Assembly: GCA_964615145.1 (NCBI GenBank) | Contig: CAZTOP010000009.1 | Coordinates: 1 to 64,000 of the forward strand | DNA: 64,000 nucleotides | Source of the DNA: CAIVPM01 sp964615145 | GTDB taxonomy: Bacteria; Bacteroidota; Bacteroidia; Chitinophagales; Chitinophagaceae | Direction of reading: 5' to 3' | Shown here: positions 9,018 to 18,113 of the stretch, one piece after another | How positions within the stretch are numbered: the stretch's first letter is position 1 | Layout: the number at the start of each line of letters is the position of its first letter | The notes under the pieces: generated by a model | Seen by the model: the letters and a program-made list of their open reading frames with translations, nothing else | Database searches by the model: none | What the model was told of the DNA's origin: nothing | Translations under genes and position numbers: made by a program

Positions 9018-10451
9018 GTGAAAAAAAAGAAACCACAAGTAATTTTACAAAACGTTTTAGTAACAGATTATGCAGCTGAAGGCAAAAGCTTAGCACGATT
9101 AGATGGTAAGGTTATTTTTATAGAAAAAACTGTTCCAGGGGATATTGTTGATATAAAGCTAACAAAAAATAAAAAAGATTGGGCCGAGGGATTTCCAATA
9201 AAATTTAATAAAAACTCAGAAGATAGAGTAAAGCCATTTTGCCAACATTTTGGTATTTGTGGTGGATGTATTTGGCAAATGCTTCCTTATAAAAAACAAC
9301 TGGAATACAAGCAACAGCAAGTTATAGACAACTTAGAGCGAATTGCCAAAATTCAACTTCCACAAATATTACCTATAGTTGAAGCAAGCGAAACTGAATT
9401 ATACAGAAATAAATTAGAATATACTTTTTCTACAAAAAAGTATGTAACTAATGAAGAGTTGGCTGAGCTTAAAAAAGATGGCAATGTCTATGAAGATGTT
9501 GCTGCTGCAGGATTTCATGCCAGAGGTTTTTTTGATAAAGTTGTACAAATTGAAAAGTGTCATTTACAGGCAGAGCCAACCAATCAAATAAGAAATGCCA
9601 TTTCGGATTTTGCTATTGAAAATGATTATACTTTCTATGACATAAGAAATCATGTAGGGTTTCTAAGAAATGTAATGGTTCGTTTGGCTACAACTGGAGA
9701 GTTGATGGTCAATATTGTTGTTGGTGATAACAATAAAGAAATGATAAAAAAATTATTACACTTTGTAGATTCTAAATTTCCAGAAATTACTACATTGCTG
9801 TACACCATTAATACAAAATTTAATGATAGTATTTTTGACTTGGAACCCATTATTTACAAAGGCAAAGGATATATTATTGAAAAGCTAGAAGATTATCAGT
9901 TTAAAGTTAGTCCAAAGTCTTTTTTTCAAACTAACACAAAACAAGCAGAAAAATTATACTCAATTACAAAAGAATTTGCCAATTTAAATGGCAATCAAAT
10001 AGTGTATGATTTATATGGAGGCACAGGAAGTATTGGCATTTTCGTTAGTAATAAAGCCAAAAAAATTATTGGGGTTGAACTAATAAAGGAAGCAGTTGAT
10101 GATGCGAAAGAAAATGCAAAAATTAACCAGTTATCAAATGCACATTTTTTTGTTGGTGATGTGGTTGATATTTGCACAGATGATTTTTTTGAACAACACG
10201 GCAAACCAGATGTAATTATTACTGATCCACCACGAGCAGGAATGCACGAAAAATTAGTAAAAAAATTATTAGATATGGCAGCACCAATTATTGTATATGT
10301 AAGTTGTAATCCTGCAACACAAGCAAGGGACTTAACTTTGCTAGATGAAAAGTATATTGTAACAAAAGTGCAGCCTGTTGATATGTTCCCACATACACAT
10401 CATATAGAAAATGTGGTGCAATTAAAGTTGAGGAGTACAGAAATTAAGTAG
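9018..10451 (+). CDS. rlmD: 23S rRNA (uracil-5-)-methyltransferase, RlmD/RumA type
   Basis: A 477-residue protein when started at GTG 9018 (VKKKKPQVILQN). The longer open frame from 8919 contains the promoter and adds a non-homologous leader. Domains are an N-terminal TRAM RNA-binding domain (about 5-60), a 4Fe-4S site (C75, C81, C84 in the CQHFGICGGC region, plus C181), and a SAM-dependent methyltransferase domain. In the last, YDLYGGTGSIG binds SAM, DPPRAGM follows, and C430 in YVSCNP is the nucleophile for uracil C6. The protein methylates a uridine in 23S rRNA; which one (U1939 or U747 type) cannot be told here. It is followed after 8 bp by rhomboid genes. Confidence 0.9.
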   Translation: MKKKKPQVILQNVLVTDYAAEGKSLARLDGKVIFIEKTVPGDIVDIKLTKNKKDWAEGFPIKFNKNSEDRVKPFCQHFGICGGCIWQMLPYKKQLEYKQQQVIDNLERIAKIQLPQILPIVEASETELYRNKLEYTFSTKKYVTNEELAELKKDGNVYEDVAAAGFHARGFFDKVVQIEKCHLQAEPTNQIRNAISDFAIENDYTFYDIRNHVGFLRNVMVRLATTGELMVNIVVGDNNKEMIKKLLHFVDSKFPEITTLLYTINTKFNDSIFDLEPIIYKGKGYIIEKLEDYQFKVSPKSFFQTNTKQAEKLYSITKEFANLNGNQIVYDLYGGTGSIGIFVSNKAKKIIGVELIKEAVDDAKENAKINQLSNAHFFVGDVVDICTDDFFEQHGKPDVIITDPPRAGMHEKLVKKLLDMAAPIIVYVSCNPATQARDLTLLDEKYIVTKVQPVDMFPHTHHIENVVQLKLRSTEIK

Positions 10452-10459
10452 AAGAAAAT

Positions 10460-11227
10460 ATGACACAGTTTAGACCATCAAGATTTCAAGTTTTACCCCC
10501 AGTAATCAAAAATCTTTTGATAATTAACATATTGGTGATTATTGCCCAAAATACAATTGGAAATAAGTATTTTATTTTTAATGATGTTTTTGCTTTGCAC
10601 TCGTGGCATAGTTCATTGTTTAAACCTTGGCAGTTGATAACCCATATGTTTATGCACAGCGGATTCGACCATATATTTTCTAATATGTTAGCCTTGTATA
10701 TGTTTGGTTCTGTTTTAGAGAGTCTCTGGGGTGCCAAAAGATTTGTTATTTTCTATTTCGCTTGTGGTTTTGGAGCAGCACTTTTTCATTTAACTGCATT
10801 ATATTTCGAACAAGCAATAATGATAGCACAATTCAACAATGCTAATGATTTATCATCGTTCAAGGGTTTTATTCAAAGTAATATGGATGGACTTGTTACA
10901 AACGGTCTTATTACTTTCGATAAAGAGACAGCCTACGAAATAGTTCAATTACATATTAATGAAGCAACTCTAGGTGCAAGTGGTGCTGTTTTTGGTTGCC
11001 TTGCTGCATTTGGCTATTTATTTCCTAACACAGAAATATATTTATACTTTTTCATTCCACTAAAAGCTAAATGGTTTGTATTACTTTATGCTGCTTTTGA
11101 ATTAACAATGGCATTCAGAAACTCTGCAGGCGATAATGTTGCACATATTGCTCACCTTGGTGGTGCTGTAGTTGGATTTGCATTAGTTTATTTTTGGAAC
11201 AAAACAAACAAAAGAAGATTTTATTAA
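10460..11227 (+). CDS. Rhomboid family intramembrane serine protease
   Basis: A 255-residue polytopic membrane protein with a complete rhomboid catalytic dyad: GASGAVFG with S174 and AHIAHLGG with H232. The helix-2 motif HSGFDHIFSNMLALYMFG carries the oxyanion histidine and asparagine, and WQLITHMFMH matches the WR-type L1 loop region. An insertion of about 60 residues between helices 3 and 4 is common in Bacteroidota members. Substrates are unknown. It begins a run of three closely spaced genes with a second rhomboid (10-bp gap) and an endonuclease/phosphatase-like protein. Confidence 0.92.
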   Translation: MTQFRPSRFQVLPPVIKNLLIINILVIIAQNTIGNKYFIFNDVFALHSWHSSLFKPWQLITHMFMHSGFDHIFSNMLALYMFGSVLESLWGAKRFVIFYFACGFGAALFHLTALYFEQAIMIAQFNNANDLSSFKGFIQSNMDGLVTNGLITFDKETAYEIVQLHINEATLGASGAVFGCLAAFGYLFPNTEIYLYFFIPLKAKWFVLLYAAFELTMAFRNSAGDNVAHIAHLGGAVVGFALVYFWNKTNKRRFY

Positions 11228-11237
11228 ATTCAGTATT

Positions 11238-12167
11238 ATGGGAGATAGAGATTATTTTGAAAAAAAACCCACACTTGGTCAAAACAATAATTCCCTTGTT
11301 ATTCTTTTTGCCATTAATGCATTCTTTTTTGTTATTTTAAACTTTTTAAAAGTTGTTTATTTATTAGATGGTTTAGGTTCTGCTGCTGAAGTTGTATTTC
11401 AAAAAAGAATTCTTTATTGGTTTACTTTATCGCCACAACCACACGAGTTATTATATAAACCCTGGACATTACTAACCTATATGTTTTCAAATTACAGCAT
11501 TTGGGGTTTTGTTAGTAATATGCTTTGGTTATGGGCTTTTGGCTATGTAATGCAAGATTTGGTTGGCAATAAAAAACTAATTCCAATTTATATTTATGGT
11601 GGCTTTGCAGGTGCCCTTTTGTTTGTATTTACTGCTGGCTATATTCCTTATGTACAACAAAGTATTTTTAGTGGTTTTTTATACGAGGGTTCAAGTGCAG
11701 CCATTGTAGCTGTTGCAGTAGCTACAGTTACATTATCTCCAAACTATAGAATCTATCAGCACATTGGTTCTGGATTTTCGTTATGGATTTTAGGTTTAAT
11801 ATTTTTGGCTGTAGATATTTCTTTTATCGCTTTTAGTAATACAGCTATTATTATTTCGCACATTGTTGCAGCTTTAATTGGTTTTATTTATGTAAAACAA
11901 TTAGGAAACGGAAATGATATGGGCAATTGGATGTATAACATGGTTTATTGGGTTGACGATTTATTCAACCCAGAAAAAAAATATAAAAGAACAAAACAGG
12001 TTGATAGAATTTTTTATAAAACAAAGTCTCCTGTTTTTTCCAAAACACCTAATGTTACAGAGAAAAAAGTAGATGAAATTTTAGAGAAAATTAGCAAGCA
12101 GGGTTATAACAGACTTACTGATGATGAAAAAGAATTTTTAGAACGAGCTAGTAAAGAACTTAAATAA
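11238..12167 (+). CDS. Rhomboid family protein, divergent, with C-terminal cytoplasmic extension
   Basis: A 309-residue paralogue of the preceding rhomboid. The serine is kept in an altered motif (G151-S152-S153-A154, S153 aligned) and the histidine in SHIVAALIG (H208). The helix-2 region reads MFSNYSIWGFVSNM: it keeps the asparagine but lacks the histidine found in the first copy. The C-terminal about 40 residues (charged, VDEILEKISKQGYNRLTDDEKEFL) match the small domain often attached to Bacteroidota rhomboids (DUF6576-like). Activity is therefore uncertain. Its TAA shares one base with the start of the next gene (TAATG), which indicates translational coupling. Confidence 0.85.
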   Translation: MGDRDYFEKKPTLGQNNNSLVILFAINAFFFVILNFLKVVYLLDGLGSAAEVVFQKRILYWFTLSPQPHELLYKPWTLLTYMFSNYSIWGFVSNMLWLWAFGYVMQDLVGNKKLIPIYIYGGFAGALLFVFTAGYIPYVQQSIFSGFLYEGSSAAIVAVAVATVTLSPNYRIYQHIGSGFSLWILGLIFLAVDISFIAFSNTAIIISHIVAALIGFIYVKQLGNGNDMGNWMYNMVYWVDDLFNPEKKYKRTKQVDRIFYKTKSPVFSKTPNVTEKKVDEILEKISKQGYNRLTDDEKEFLERASKELK

Positions 12168-13303
12168 TGGTATCTTCTTTTTCAAAAAAAAAAATATTCA
12201 CAACCTTTATAAAGATTAGCTTTTATACAAGTGTAATTTTTTATTTATTGGCTTGTTTAACACCTTATATAAGCCCAAAGTATTTTTATCCTTTAACATT
12301 TTTAGCCATCGGTTTTCCATTATTATTAATAATAATGTTAATGTGGCTTATATTCTTTGGGTTTTATAAAAAAAAATTTACGCTTATAGTTTTTGTAATA
12401 ATCCTATTTGGATTTAAAAACATAATTTCTGTATTTTCATTTCATTTACCGCAACAAAAACTTGAACAAAAATCTACTACCGCAATCAGGGTTTTATCTT
12501 GGAATGTAATGAACTTTGTTATGCACGAAGTAAAAAATGATACCATTGGAAATCCTTATAAAAAAATGATGAATTTTATAAAATCGACAAATGCTGATAT
12601 CATTTGCATACAAGATTTCGAACAACTTGATTCCTCCATTTTTTTACATCCAATCAGCTATATTAAGGACAGCCTTTTTTATCCTTATGTCTATTTATCT
12701 CCAGACATTGATACTACTACATTTTGGGGTCATTCATACTACGGCACTTGTATTTTTTCAAAATTTCCAATTGTAAATTCATCAAGAGTTCAATACAATG
12801 GAAAACATTTTACTGAAAGTCTTGCTATTGCCGATATCTCCTACAACAATAAGATATTTAGAGTTTTTAATACACACCTACGTTCAATGTACACCAGTAT
12901 GGATACTACTTTGCCAAGAGAAGACTTTAAGTATGTGATTGACGATACTAATTTGGTTTTTCATAGTAGCAAACTTTTTAAAATAAAACACTTTGATACA
13001 TCGCACATTAATCAAATTGAAATTATTAAGAAAGTGTTTGATACAACCAAAACTCCTTTTGTTTTTTGTGCAGATTTAAATTCTGTTCCATCTTCTTTTG
13101 TATATCACAAGCTTTCTGAAAATTTAATAGACGCCTTTACAGAAAAGGGTTTTGGCTGGAAAGGAACTTATGCAAGCAGCATTCCGTTTTTAAGAATTGA
13201 TGTAGTATTGATGAGCAACCAGTTTAAAACTTTACAATATTTTTCTCCTACGCTAAACCTTTCTAATCATTATCCTGTTATAGCAGATATATCGTTAAAC
13301 TAA
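12167..13303 (+). CDS. Membrane-anchored endonuclease/exonuclease/phosphatase-family protein
   Basis: A 378-residue protein. Three hydrophobic helices fill about residues 10-95, and a C-terminal EEP-fold domain follows. Motifs are VLSWNVMNF (metal-binding Asn), DIICIQDFE (Asp/Glu position), FNTHLRSM (catalytic His), FCADLNSVP (DxN), IDVVLMS and SNHYPVIADI (final His). All core residues of the DNase I/phosphatase superfamily are present. The substrate could be a phospholipid, nucleic acid or sugar phosphate; sequence does not decide. It overlaps the second rhomboid by one base and ends with a 4-base overlap with the convergent barrel gene. Confidence 0.82.
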   Translation: MVSSFSKKKIFTTFIKISFYTSVIFYLLACLTPYISPKYFYPLTFLAIGFPLLLIIMLMWLIFFGFYKKKFTLIVFVIILFGFKNIISVFSFHLPQQKLEQKSTTAIRVLSWNVMNFVMHEVKNDTIGNPYKKMMNFIKSTNADIICIQDFEQLDSSIFLHPISYIKDSLFYPYVYLSPDIDTTTFWGHSYYGTCIFSKFPIVNSSRVQYNGKHFTESLAIADISYNNKIFRVFNTHLRSMYTSMDTTLPREDFKYVIDDTNLVFHSSKLFKIKHFDTSHINQIEIIKKVFDTTKTPFVFCADLNSVPSSFVYHKLSENLIDAFTEKGFGWKGTYASSIPFLRIDVVLMSNQFKTLQYFSPTLNLSNHYPVIADISLN

Positions 13304-14676
13304 TTTCCAAAAAAGAATCCCCTATCGCCCAGTTGATTCAAGCTGTATTCCAACTTAATTACAATGTCATAAATTGTAACAATATCAAGCCCTAAACCGT
13401 AGGTATACATTAGTTTATTGTTAAGCAAATTATTATCCACATTAGGATTATAGCTATACCCAAAATCGGTGTAAAACTTTCCATAAATCTTTACTGGAAT
13501 TTTATTGTATGTGTTGCCCTTTACAGGCATTTTAACATTAAAATTCAATACACTTGTTCCAAAACTAATTTTACTCATTAACCCAGCCATTCCATCTACA
13601 ACATAATACTCTTGACCTCGAAGTTGAAAATCACCATAACCAAACAATGGTTGATTAATAAAATTATTATTATAAGGAAACTTAATGGTTGCAGCATTTC
13701 TAGCTCTTACAAACCATTTTTTAAACAATGGTTTTGCAATAACAGTATTTAATGTTACTTGTGTAAATTCAGCATCGGTATTAAAAAACCCTCGATGATA
13801 AAAACTAAATCCGCCACTAAATCCATTTGTTGGATAAGCATTATAATTACTATTTAAATATTGCAGAGAATATGTAAAATCTAAATAATTAAAACTAGCT
13901 TTATTATTAGGATAGTAGTTTGGATTTTTGATTACAACAGAATCATCAATACTTTCCATTGTATAGGCTATCCTAAAGCTATGTTTAACTTTTTTATCTG
14001 GTCTGTTGGTAAATGTAAAGTCAAAGCGAGTAAAATTTTTAGAAAATCCATTTGTAATTTTAAAGAACTGTTGCTTATTGTTTAAACTGGTATTATAGTT
14101 AATTTCTTTTTGCTTTGAAGTTGTTACACCAACATTAATTCCATTAGTCATTTTTTTGTTTATAAAGGGCAGTTCATACCTTAGTGTAACTTGACGATTA
14201 TAGCCTGTAATAAGCCAAACATTTAATTTATCATTATTGCCGGAAAGATTATTATGATAAAATTTCATCCCATAATTCACTCGTTCAAAACTATGTTTTT
14301 GATTCACCCACCACTCGTTAAAATTTCTATCTACCAATTTAAAATATGGCAAAGGAAAAATATACCATCTTTCTTTTACTATTACAATTACAGTTAGCAA
14401 ATTATTTTCAGTTCTTGCTGTTTGAATATCTACCGATAAAAAAAGAGTTGTATTAAAAATAAAAGATTTACTCTCTTGAATTTTTTGATCTAGTTGATGG
14501 GTTTGTATTGTATCTCCCTCTTTAAAAAAAATTTCTCTTAAAATAATATTTGTTTTTGTGTGTTTATTGCCGCTAACAATTATTTTGGAAATAATTAAGC
14601 TTGAATCTTGCACATTGTTTTGTGCAGAAACAATCGACATAAAAAAGCTACAAAATACAACCAAAAATAATCTCAT
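13300..14676 (-). CDS. Omp85-like outer membrane protein (POTRA plus barrel)
   Basis: A 458-residue protein with a signal peptide (ends VSAQN). A single POTRA-like domain covers about residues 25-110: ISKIIVSGNKHTKTNIILREIFFKEGD is the typical motif, and VTIxVKERWY-like residues close it. The rest is rich in alternating aromatic strands, as in an outer-membrane beta-barrel, and includes GYGDFQLRGQEYY, a BamA/TamA-like conserved stretch. It is shorter than BamA and has only one POTRA, so it is probably a TamA/Omp85-related or surface protein of unknown cargo. Its stop codon overlaps the convergent upstream gene by four bases (CTAA). Confidence 0.75.
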   Translation of the reverse strand: MRLFLVVFCSFFMSIVSAQNNVQDSSLIISKIIVSGNKHTKTNIILREIFFKEGDTIQTHQLDQKIQESKSFIFNTTLFLSVDIQTARTENNLLTVIVIVKERWYIFPLPYFKLVDRNFNEWWVNQKHSFERVNYGMKFYHNNLSGNNDKLNVWLITGYNRQVTLRYELPFINKKMTNGINVGVTTSKQKEINYNTSLNNKQQFFKITNGFSKNFTRFDFTFTNRPDKKVKHSFRIAYTMESIDDSVVIKNPNYYPNNKASFNYLDFTYSLQYLNSNYNAYPTNGFSGGFSFYHRGFFNTDAEFTQVTLNTVIAKPLFKKWFVRARNAATIKFPYNNNFINQPLFGYGDFQLRGQEYYVVDGMAGLMSKISFGTSVLNFNVKMPVKGNTYNKIPVKIYGKFYTDFGYSYNPNVDNNLLNNKLMYTYGLGLDIVTIYDIVIKLEYSLNQLGDRGFFFGN

Positions 14677-14778
14677 TCATTTTTTTTAAAGGTTGGTAAA
14701 AATAGTCGTTTGTATTGAAGATAATTGTTGTTTTTAACAATCTACTTAAATGATTTTATTGCAAAAACATTAGTTAAT

Positions 14779-14786
14779 TACATTTG
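14779..14786 (+). promoter_or_regulatory. -7 promoter element of the glycosyltransferase gene
   Basis: TACATTTG, a perfect TAnnTTTG, followed by C and the ATG four bases after the element (14791). It suggests a leaderless or nearly leaderless transcript. Confidence 0.55.
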
Positions 14787-14790
14787 CTAA

Positions 14791-15888
14791 ATGGTAATTG
14801 CAGTTAATACAATTCATTTTTTTACAACATCAACATCAGAGTTTGATAGCTTTTTGATTGAAATTTTATTGCAAATTGCTAGCAATAATAAAGAACATCA
14901 ATTTGTTTTTATTACAGATGATGAAGAAAGTAATTATTTGAATAAAAAACACGGCAATGTATCAACCTACAAGATTAATTCAAAAATCAAGAAAAATATT
15001 TTGATTCAATATTGGTTGAAAATTGGACTTCCTTCTATAATCAAAAAAATAAATCCTCAGGCAATTATTCAATTAAGTGGCTATTCAATTGATGTTGTTA
15101 AAGTGCCTCAATTACTGATTTTTGAGTCGCTGTACTTTAATGAATCATTGAAAAAAAAATCAACTTTTTATTTAAATACAGCTACAACTATTATTACTTT
15201 TTCGAATTATTTAAAATCTAGTTTAAAAGAAACATACCATATAGATGACAATAAAATAAAAACGATTCCTTTTGCATCAAATCCAATATTTCATCCTTTA
15301 AATATAACTGAGATTTTAAAAATTACAGATGGCTTTGCTGATGGGAGAGCATTTTTTTTACTTATTATAAACCATACAAATTCCGGTTATGTTTTTAATA
15401 CGCTTAAAGCATTTTCAATATTCAAAAAGTGGCAATTAAGTACAATGAAGTTGCTGATTGTTGTTGATATAAAAAACTCTGAATTGAAAGTTTTGGAAAA
15501 ATTACAGACCTATAAATATAAAGACGATGTTATAGTGTTAAAAAATATAGAACAAGAGAAGCTGGCAAAACTTATGGCTGCATCATATTGTGTATTATAT
15601 CCAACAAATCAAATAATATTATCATTAAAAATAATGCAAGCCATTCAAGTTGAAGTACCAGTAATAACAACCTATTCTGATTATATTACAGAAATAATAG
15701 ACAAAGAAAATAGGTTGCTATTGAAAAATAATTCAGAGGAAGAAATTGCTGAAAAAATGCAGCTTATTTACAAAGATGAAACCCTTAGGGCTAAACTAAT
15801 ACAAGAAGGGATTGAAAGAAAACATAAATACAATTGGGATAATTCCGCATCTTTCTTATGGGATAACATAAAAGGAATGGCAAAATAA
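14791..15888 (+). CDS. Glycosyltransferase family 1/4-type (GT-B fold)
   Basis: A 365-residue protein with a GT-B layout. The N-terminal half (to about 185) is variable. The C-terminal Rossmann half includes a FFLLIINHTNSGYVF start, the segment LAKLMAASYCVLYPTNQI, KIMQAIQVEVPVITT (donor phosphate region of the GT4 family) and a terminal helix. The usual E-x7-E motif is poorly kept (SLKIMQAIQVEVP). The protein probably adds a sugar to a lipid-linked or surface glycan, with donor and acceptor unknown. It stands alone between an Omp85-like barrel and a small secreted protein, so context gives little. Confidence 0.75.
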   Translation: MVIAVNTIHFFTTSTSEFDSFLIEILLQIASNNKEHQFVFITDDEESNYLNKKHGNVSTYKINSKIKKNILIQYWLKIGLPSIIKKINPQAIIQLSGYSIDVVKVPQLLIFESLYFNESLKKKSTFYLNTATTIITFSNYLKSSLKETYHIDDNKIKTIPFASNPIFHPLNITEILKITDGFADGRAFFLLIINHTNSGYVFNTLKAFSIFKKWQLSTMKLLIVVDIKNSELKVLEKLQTYKYKDDVIVLKNIEQEKLAKLMAASYCVLYPTNQIILSLKIMQAIQVEVPVITTYSDYITEIIDKENRLLLKNNSEEEIAEKMQLIYKDETLRAKLIQEGIERKHKYNWDNSASFLWDNIKGMAK

Positions 15889-15918
15889 AAAGCCTTTGTT
15901 TAATGCTAAACAAAGGCT
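15884..15918 (-). terminator. Terminator of the small secreted protein gene
   Basis: A 12-bp perfect stem (15891-15902 with 15907-15918, loop of 4). On the minus strand it is followed by TTTTTATTTT, so it terminates the leftward gene at 15940. There is no T run in the other direction, although the stem may also protect the 3' end of the rightward mRNA. Confidence 0.85.
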
Positions 15919-15939
15919 GTGCATTCATCACTCAAAAAA

Positions 15940-16266
15940 TTAATACACTTCTCTTTGAACATAATGACCTTCAACCCAAACTCTTCCATTTGGTCCCTCC
16001 TCCCAATGTGCTTCTACCCATAATCTCTCAACTCTTGGTTGATATTGAGGTTGTGGAGCTACTACCACTCTTGGTCTTGGAGCAATTACAACATTAATAA
16101 AAGGTCTGCGTTGATAATTATTACATCCAAAATTAGTTGGTGCAAAAACTACTTGAGGACCATAGTAACCATTTCCACAACGTGTAGGATTGTGGTGATA
16201 ACCACGTTGGGCATTAACGCAAAAAATTGCCATTGTAAACAGCAATAACATAAATGTTCTTTTCAT
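15940..16266 (-). CDS. Small secreted protein, unknown function
   Basis: A 108-residue protein with a clear signal peptide (MKRTFMLLLF start, cleavage after VNA) and a mature part rich in Tyr, Pro, Arg and Trp. It contains PRPRVVVAPQPQYQPRVE and a C-terminal pair of short W-rich strands (WVEAHWEEGPNG, VWVEGHY) that resemble the YxWGxW-type surface peptides of Gram-negative bacteria. Two cysteines (NPTRCGNG and FGCNNY) could form a disulfide. I do not recognise a family. It has its own strong terminator. Location is probably periplasmic or outer membrane. Confidence 0.7.
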   Translation of the reverse strand: MKRTFMLLLFTMAIFCVNAQRGYHHNPTRCGNGYYGPQVVFAPTNFGCNNYQRRPFINVVIAPRPRVVVAPQPQYQPRVERLWVEAHWEEGPNGRVWVEGHYVQREVY

Positions 16267-16347
16267 TTTGTGTAATTTAATTAGTGAATAAATACACCTG
16301 AAAAAAACAATAACTATACCATTTATTGTTAAAATTTTGTTATTTGT

Positions 16348-16800
16348 TTAGCAGCTAATTTTATCAACTCTATTTTGATGTCTGCCGCCTTCAAATTGTG
16401 TTTGCATAAACACATTAATCATATCTATTGCCAATTCAAGTGTTACAAATCTTGCAGGAATACAAATCACATTAGCATCATTATGCATCCTTACAAGTTT
16501 TGCTACTTCTTTATTCCAGCATAAACCAGCTCTAATGTGTTGATGTTTGTTAGCAGTAATAGCAACACCATTTGCACTACCACACAATAAAATACCAAAT
16601 GCAGTTTTATGTTGTTCAACACTATTAGCCACTGGATGTGCATAATCTGGGTAGTCCACAGATTCTATTGAGTTTGTTCCAAAATCTTTTACTGTAAATG
16701 AGCTGTGTATCAGCCAATCTTTTATTTGTTCTTTATATTCGAAACCAGCGTGGTCGCTTCCTATTGCAATTGGCAATAATGTGTTAAAAGTTGTTTGCAT
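16348..16800 (-). CDS. rpiB: Ribose-5-phosphate isomerase B
   Basis: A 150-residue RpiB/LacA/LacB-family protein. IAIGSDHAGFEYKE at the N-terminus binds substrate phosphate, DYPDYAHPVA follows, and C73 in LLCGSANGVAI is the catalytic cysteine of RpiB. VRMHNDANVICIP and FEGGRHQNRVDKI complete the family pattern. It interconverts ribose-5-phosphate and ribulose-5-phosphate in the pentose phosphate pathway. Length is normal. It is apparently monocistronic. Confidence 0.95.
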   Translation of the reverse strand: MQTTFNTLLPIAIGSDHAGFEYKEQIKDWLIHSSFTVKDFGTNSIESVDYPDYAHPVANSVEQHKTAFGILLCGSANGVAITANKHQHIRAGLCWNKEVAKLVRMHNDANVICIPARFVTLELAIDMINVFMQTQFEGGRHQNRVDKISC

Positions 16801-16924
16801 AAAATAAAGATAATTGGAAATTAAAAAATACTAAAAATATTTTACGCAATTAATTAACCATTTCTTGTTTTTTAACTTATTATTGTTTTTTGGGATTCAT
16901 AAAACATAAACACACCTGAATAAT

Positions 16925-18058
16925 ATGAAAAGAATTATACTTTTTGTTGCTGTAACTACTATATTCTTTAGTTGCAAAAATAAAGACACTAATAGTGGTC
17001 TGTCATTTACGCTTAATACAGAAATTAAAGGATTTAATACTGGCGAAGCTTATATCCAAATATTAAATACTACAACAAACAATACAGATACTATACAAAT
17101 AAAAAATGGCAAATTTGAATACACAGCAAAAGCAAATAATCCTACAATTGGTGTAATGGTTATAGCAGGTGCAGATAAACAAATTGACAGAAAAAATGTA
17201 ATGATATTTTTTGTTGAACCCAAAGCCGCAATGAAGATTAATATTGATACATCTGCAAAAATAAAATACACAGTAACCGGATCTAAAAGCAATGAGGAGT
17301 TTGTTGAATTCAAAAAGAAATTCATTGAGCCTATTGAGGAAAAAGAAAAAAACAGCTTTGCAAGTATTGACCCAATGAGTATTAAAAATCCTGCAACGAT
17401 GGATAGTTTAATGAAAATTGCCAACCAACTACAACAACAAAAAAAAGATGCAATTATTAGTTATGTTTCATCAAATAAAAATTCATACATTGGTGTAGCT
17501 TATGCTTATTTATTTTCATTACAAGATGATAGCCCAAATTTTGCACTGCAGGTTTATGCTAATACCTCAGACGAAATAAAAAAATCTTTCTATGGTCTTG
17601 AACTAAAAAAGAAAATTGATATTTCAAGTAAAACTCAAAATGGTGCTGTTGTTGCAGATTTTACAGTAAATGATACAGAAGGCAAATCATTAAAATTATC
17701 CTCATTTTATACAGGAAAAAAATTAGTGTTAATAGATTTTTGGGCAAGCTGGTGTGGTCCTTGCAGAAAAGAAAATCCCAATGTAGTGAAAGCATACAAC
17801 AATTTTCACTCAAAAGGCTTTGATGTTCTTGGTGTTAGTTTAGATGAGGAAAAAAACGATTGGTTAAAAGCTATTGAAAAAGATAAACTTATTTGGAAAC
17901 AAGTATCAGACTTAAAGGGTTGGCAAAGCGAAGTTGTAACACTTTATAATGTAACTGCCATTCCAACTAACTTTTTAATTGATGGAAATGGAAAGATAAT
18001 TGCAAGCAATTTACGAGGCGATGCTTTAGAAAATAAATTAGCACAACTACTAAACTAA
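16925..18058 (+). CDS. TlpA-like thioredoxin lipoprotein with DUF4369-type N-terminus
   Basis: A 377-residue lipoprotein. The signal peptide ends in a lipobox with C17 (IFFSC-KNKD), and the lysine/acidic residues after the cysteine resemble surface-export signals of Bacteroidota. Residues about 25-130 are the beta-rich DUF4369-type domain. The C-terminal domain from about 240 is TlpA/ResA-like, with active site C277-G-P-C280 in DFWASWCGPCRKENP and the cis-Pro in TAIPTNF. It probably reduces disulfides in exported proteins or cytochromes. It is related in layout to the protein at 503, but that one has CGHC and no lipid anchor. Confidence 0.87.
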   Translation: MKRIILFVAVTTIFFSCKNKDTNSGLSFTLNTEIKGFNTGEAYIQILNTTTNNTDTIQIKNGKFEYTAKANNPTIGVMVIAGADKQIDRKNVMIFFVEPKAAMKINIDTSAKIKYTVTGSKSNEEFVEFKKKFIEPIEEKEKNSFASIDPMSIKNPATMDSLMKIANQLQQQKKDAIISYVSSNKNSYIGVAYAYLFSLQDDSPNFALQVYANTSDEIKKSFYGLELKKKIDISSKTQNGAVVADFTVNDTEGKSLKLSSFYTGKKLVLIDFWASWCGPCRKENPNVVKAYNNFHSKGFDVLGVSLDEEKNDWLKAIEKDKLIWKQVSDLKGWQSEVVTLYNVTAIPTNFLIDGNGKIIASNLRGDALENKLAQLLN

Positions 18059-18091
18059 TTGCATTTATTTTTTTTAACCTATTCACAAAAC

Positions 18092-18099
18092 TATCTTTG
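18092..18099 (+). promoter_or_regulatory. -7 promoter element of the aminotransferase gene
   Basis: TATCTTTG followed by C, a full TAnnTTTG match, 14 bases before the ATG at 18114. Confidence 0.5.
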
Positions 18100-18113
18100 C
18101 ATAAACTAACTGT

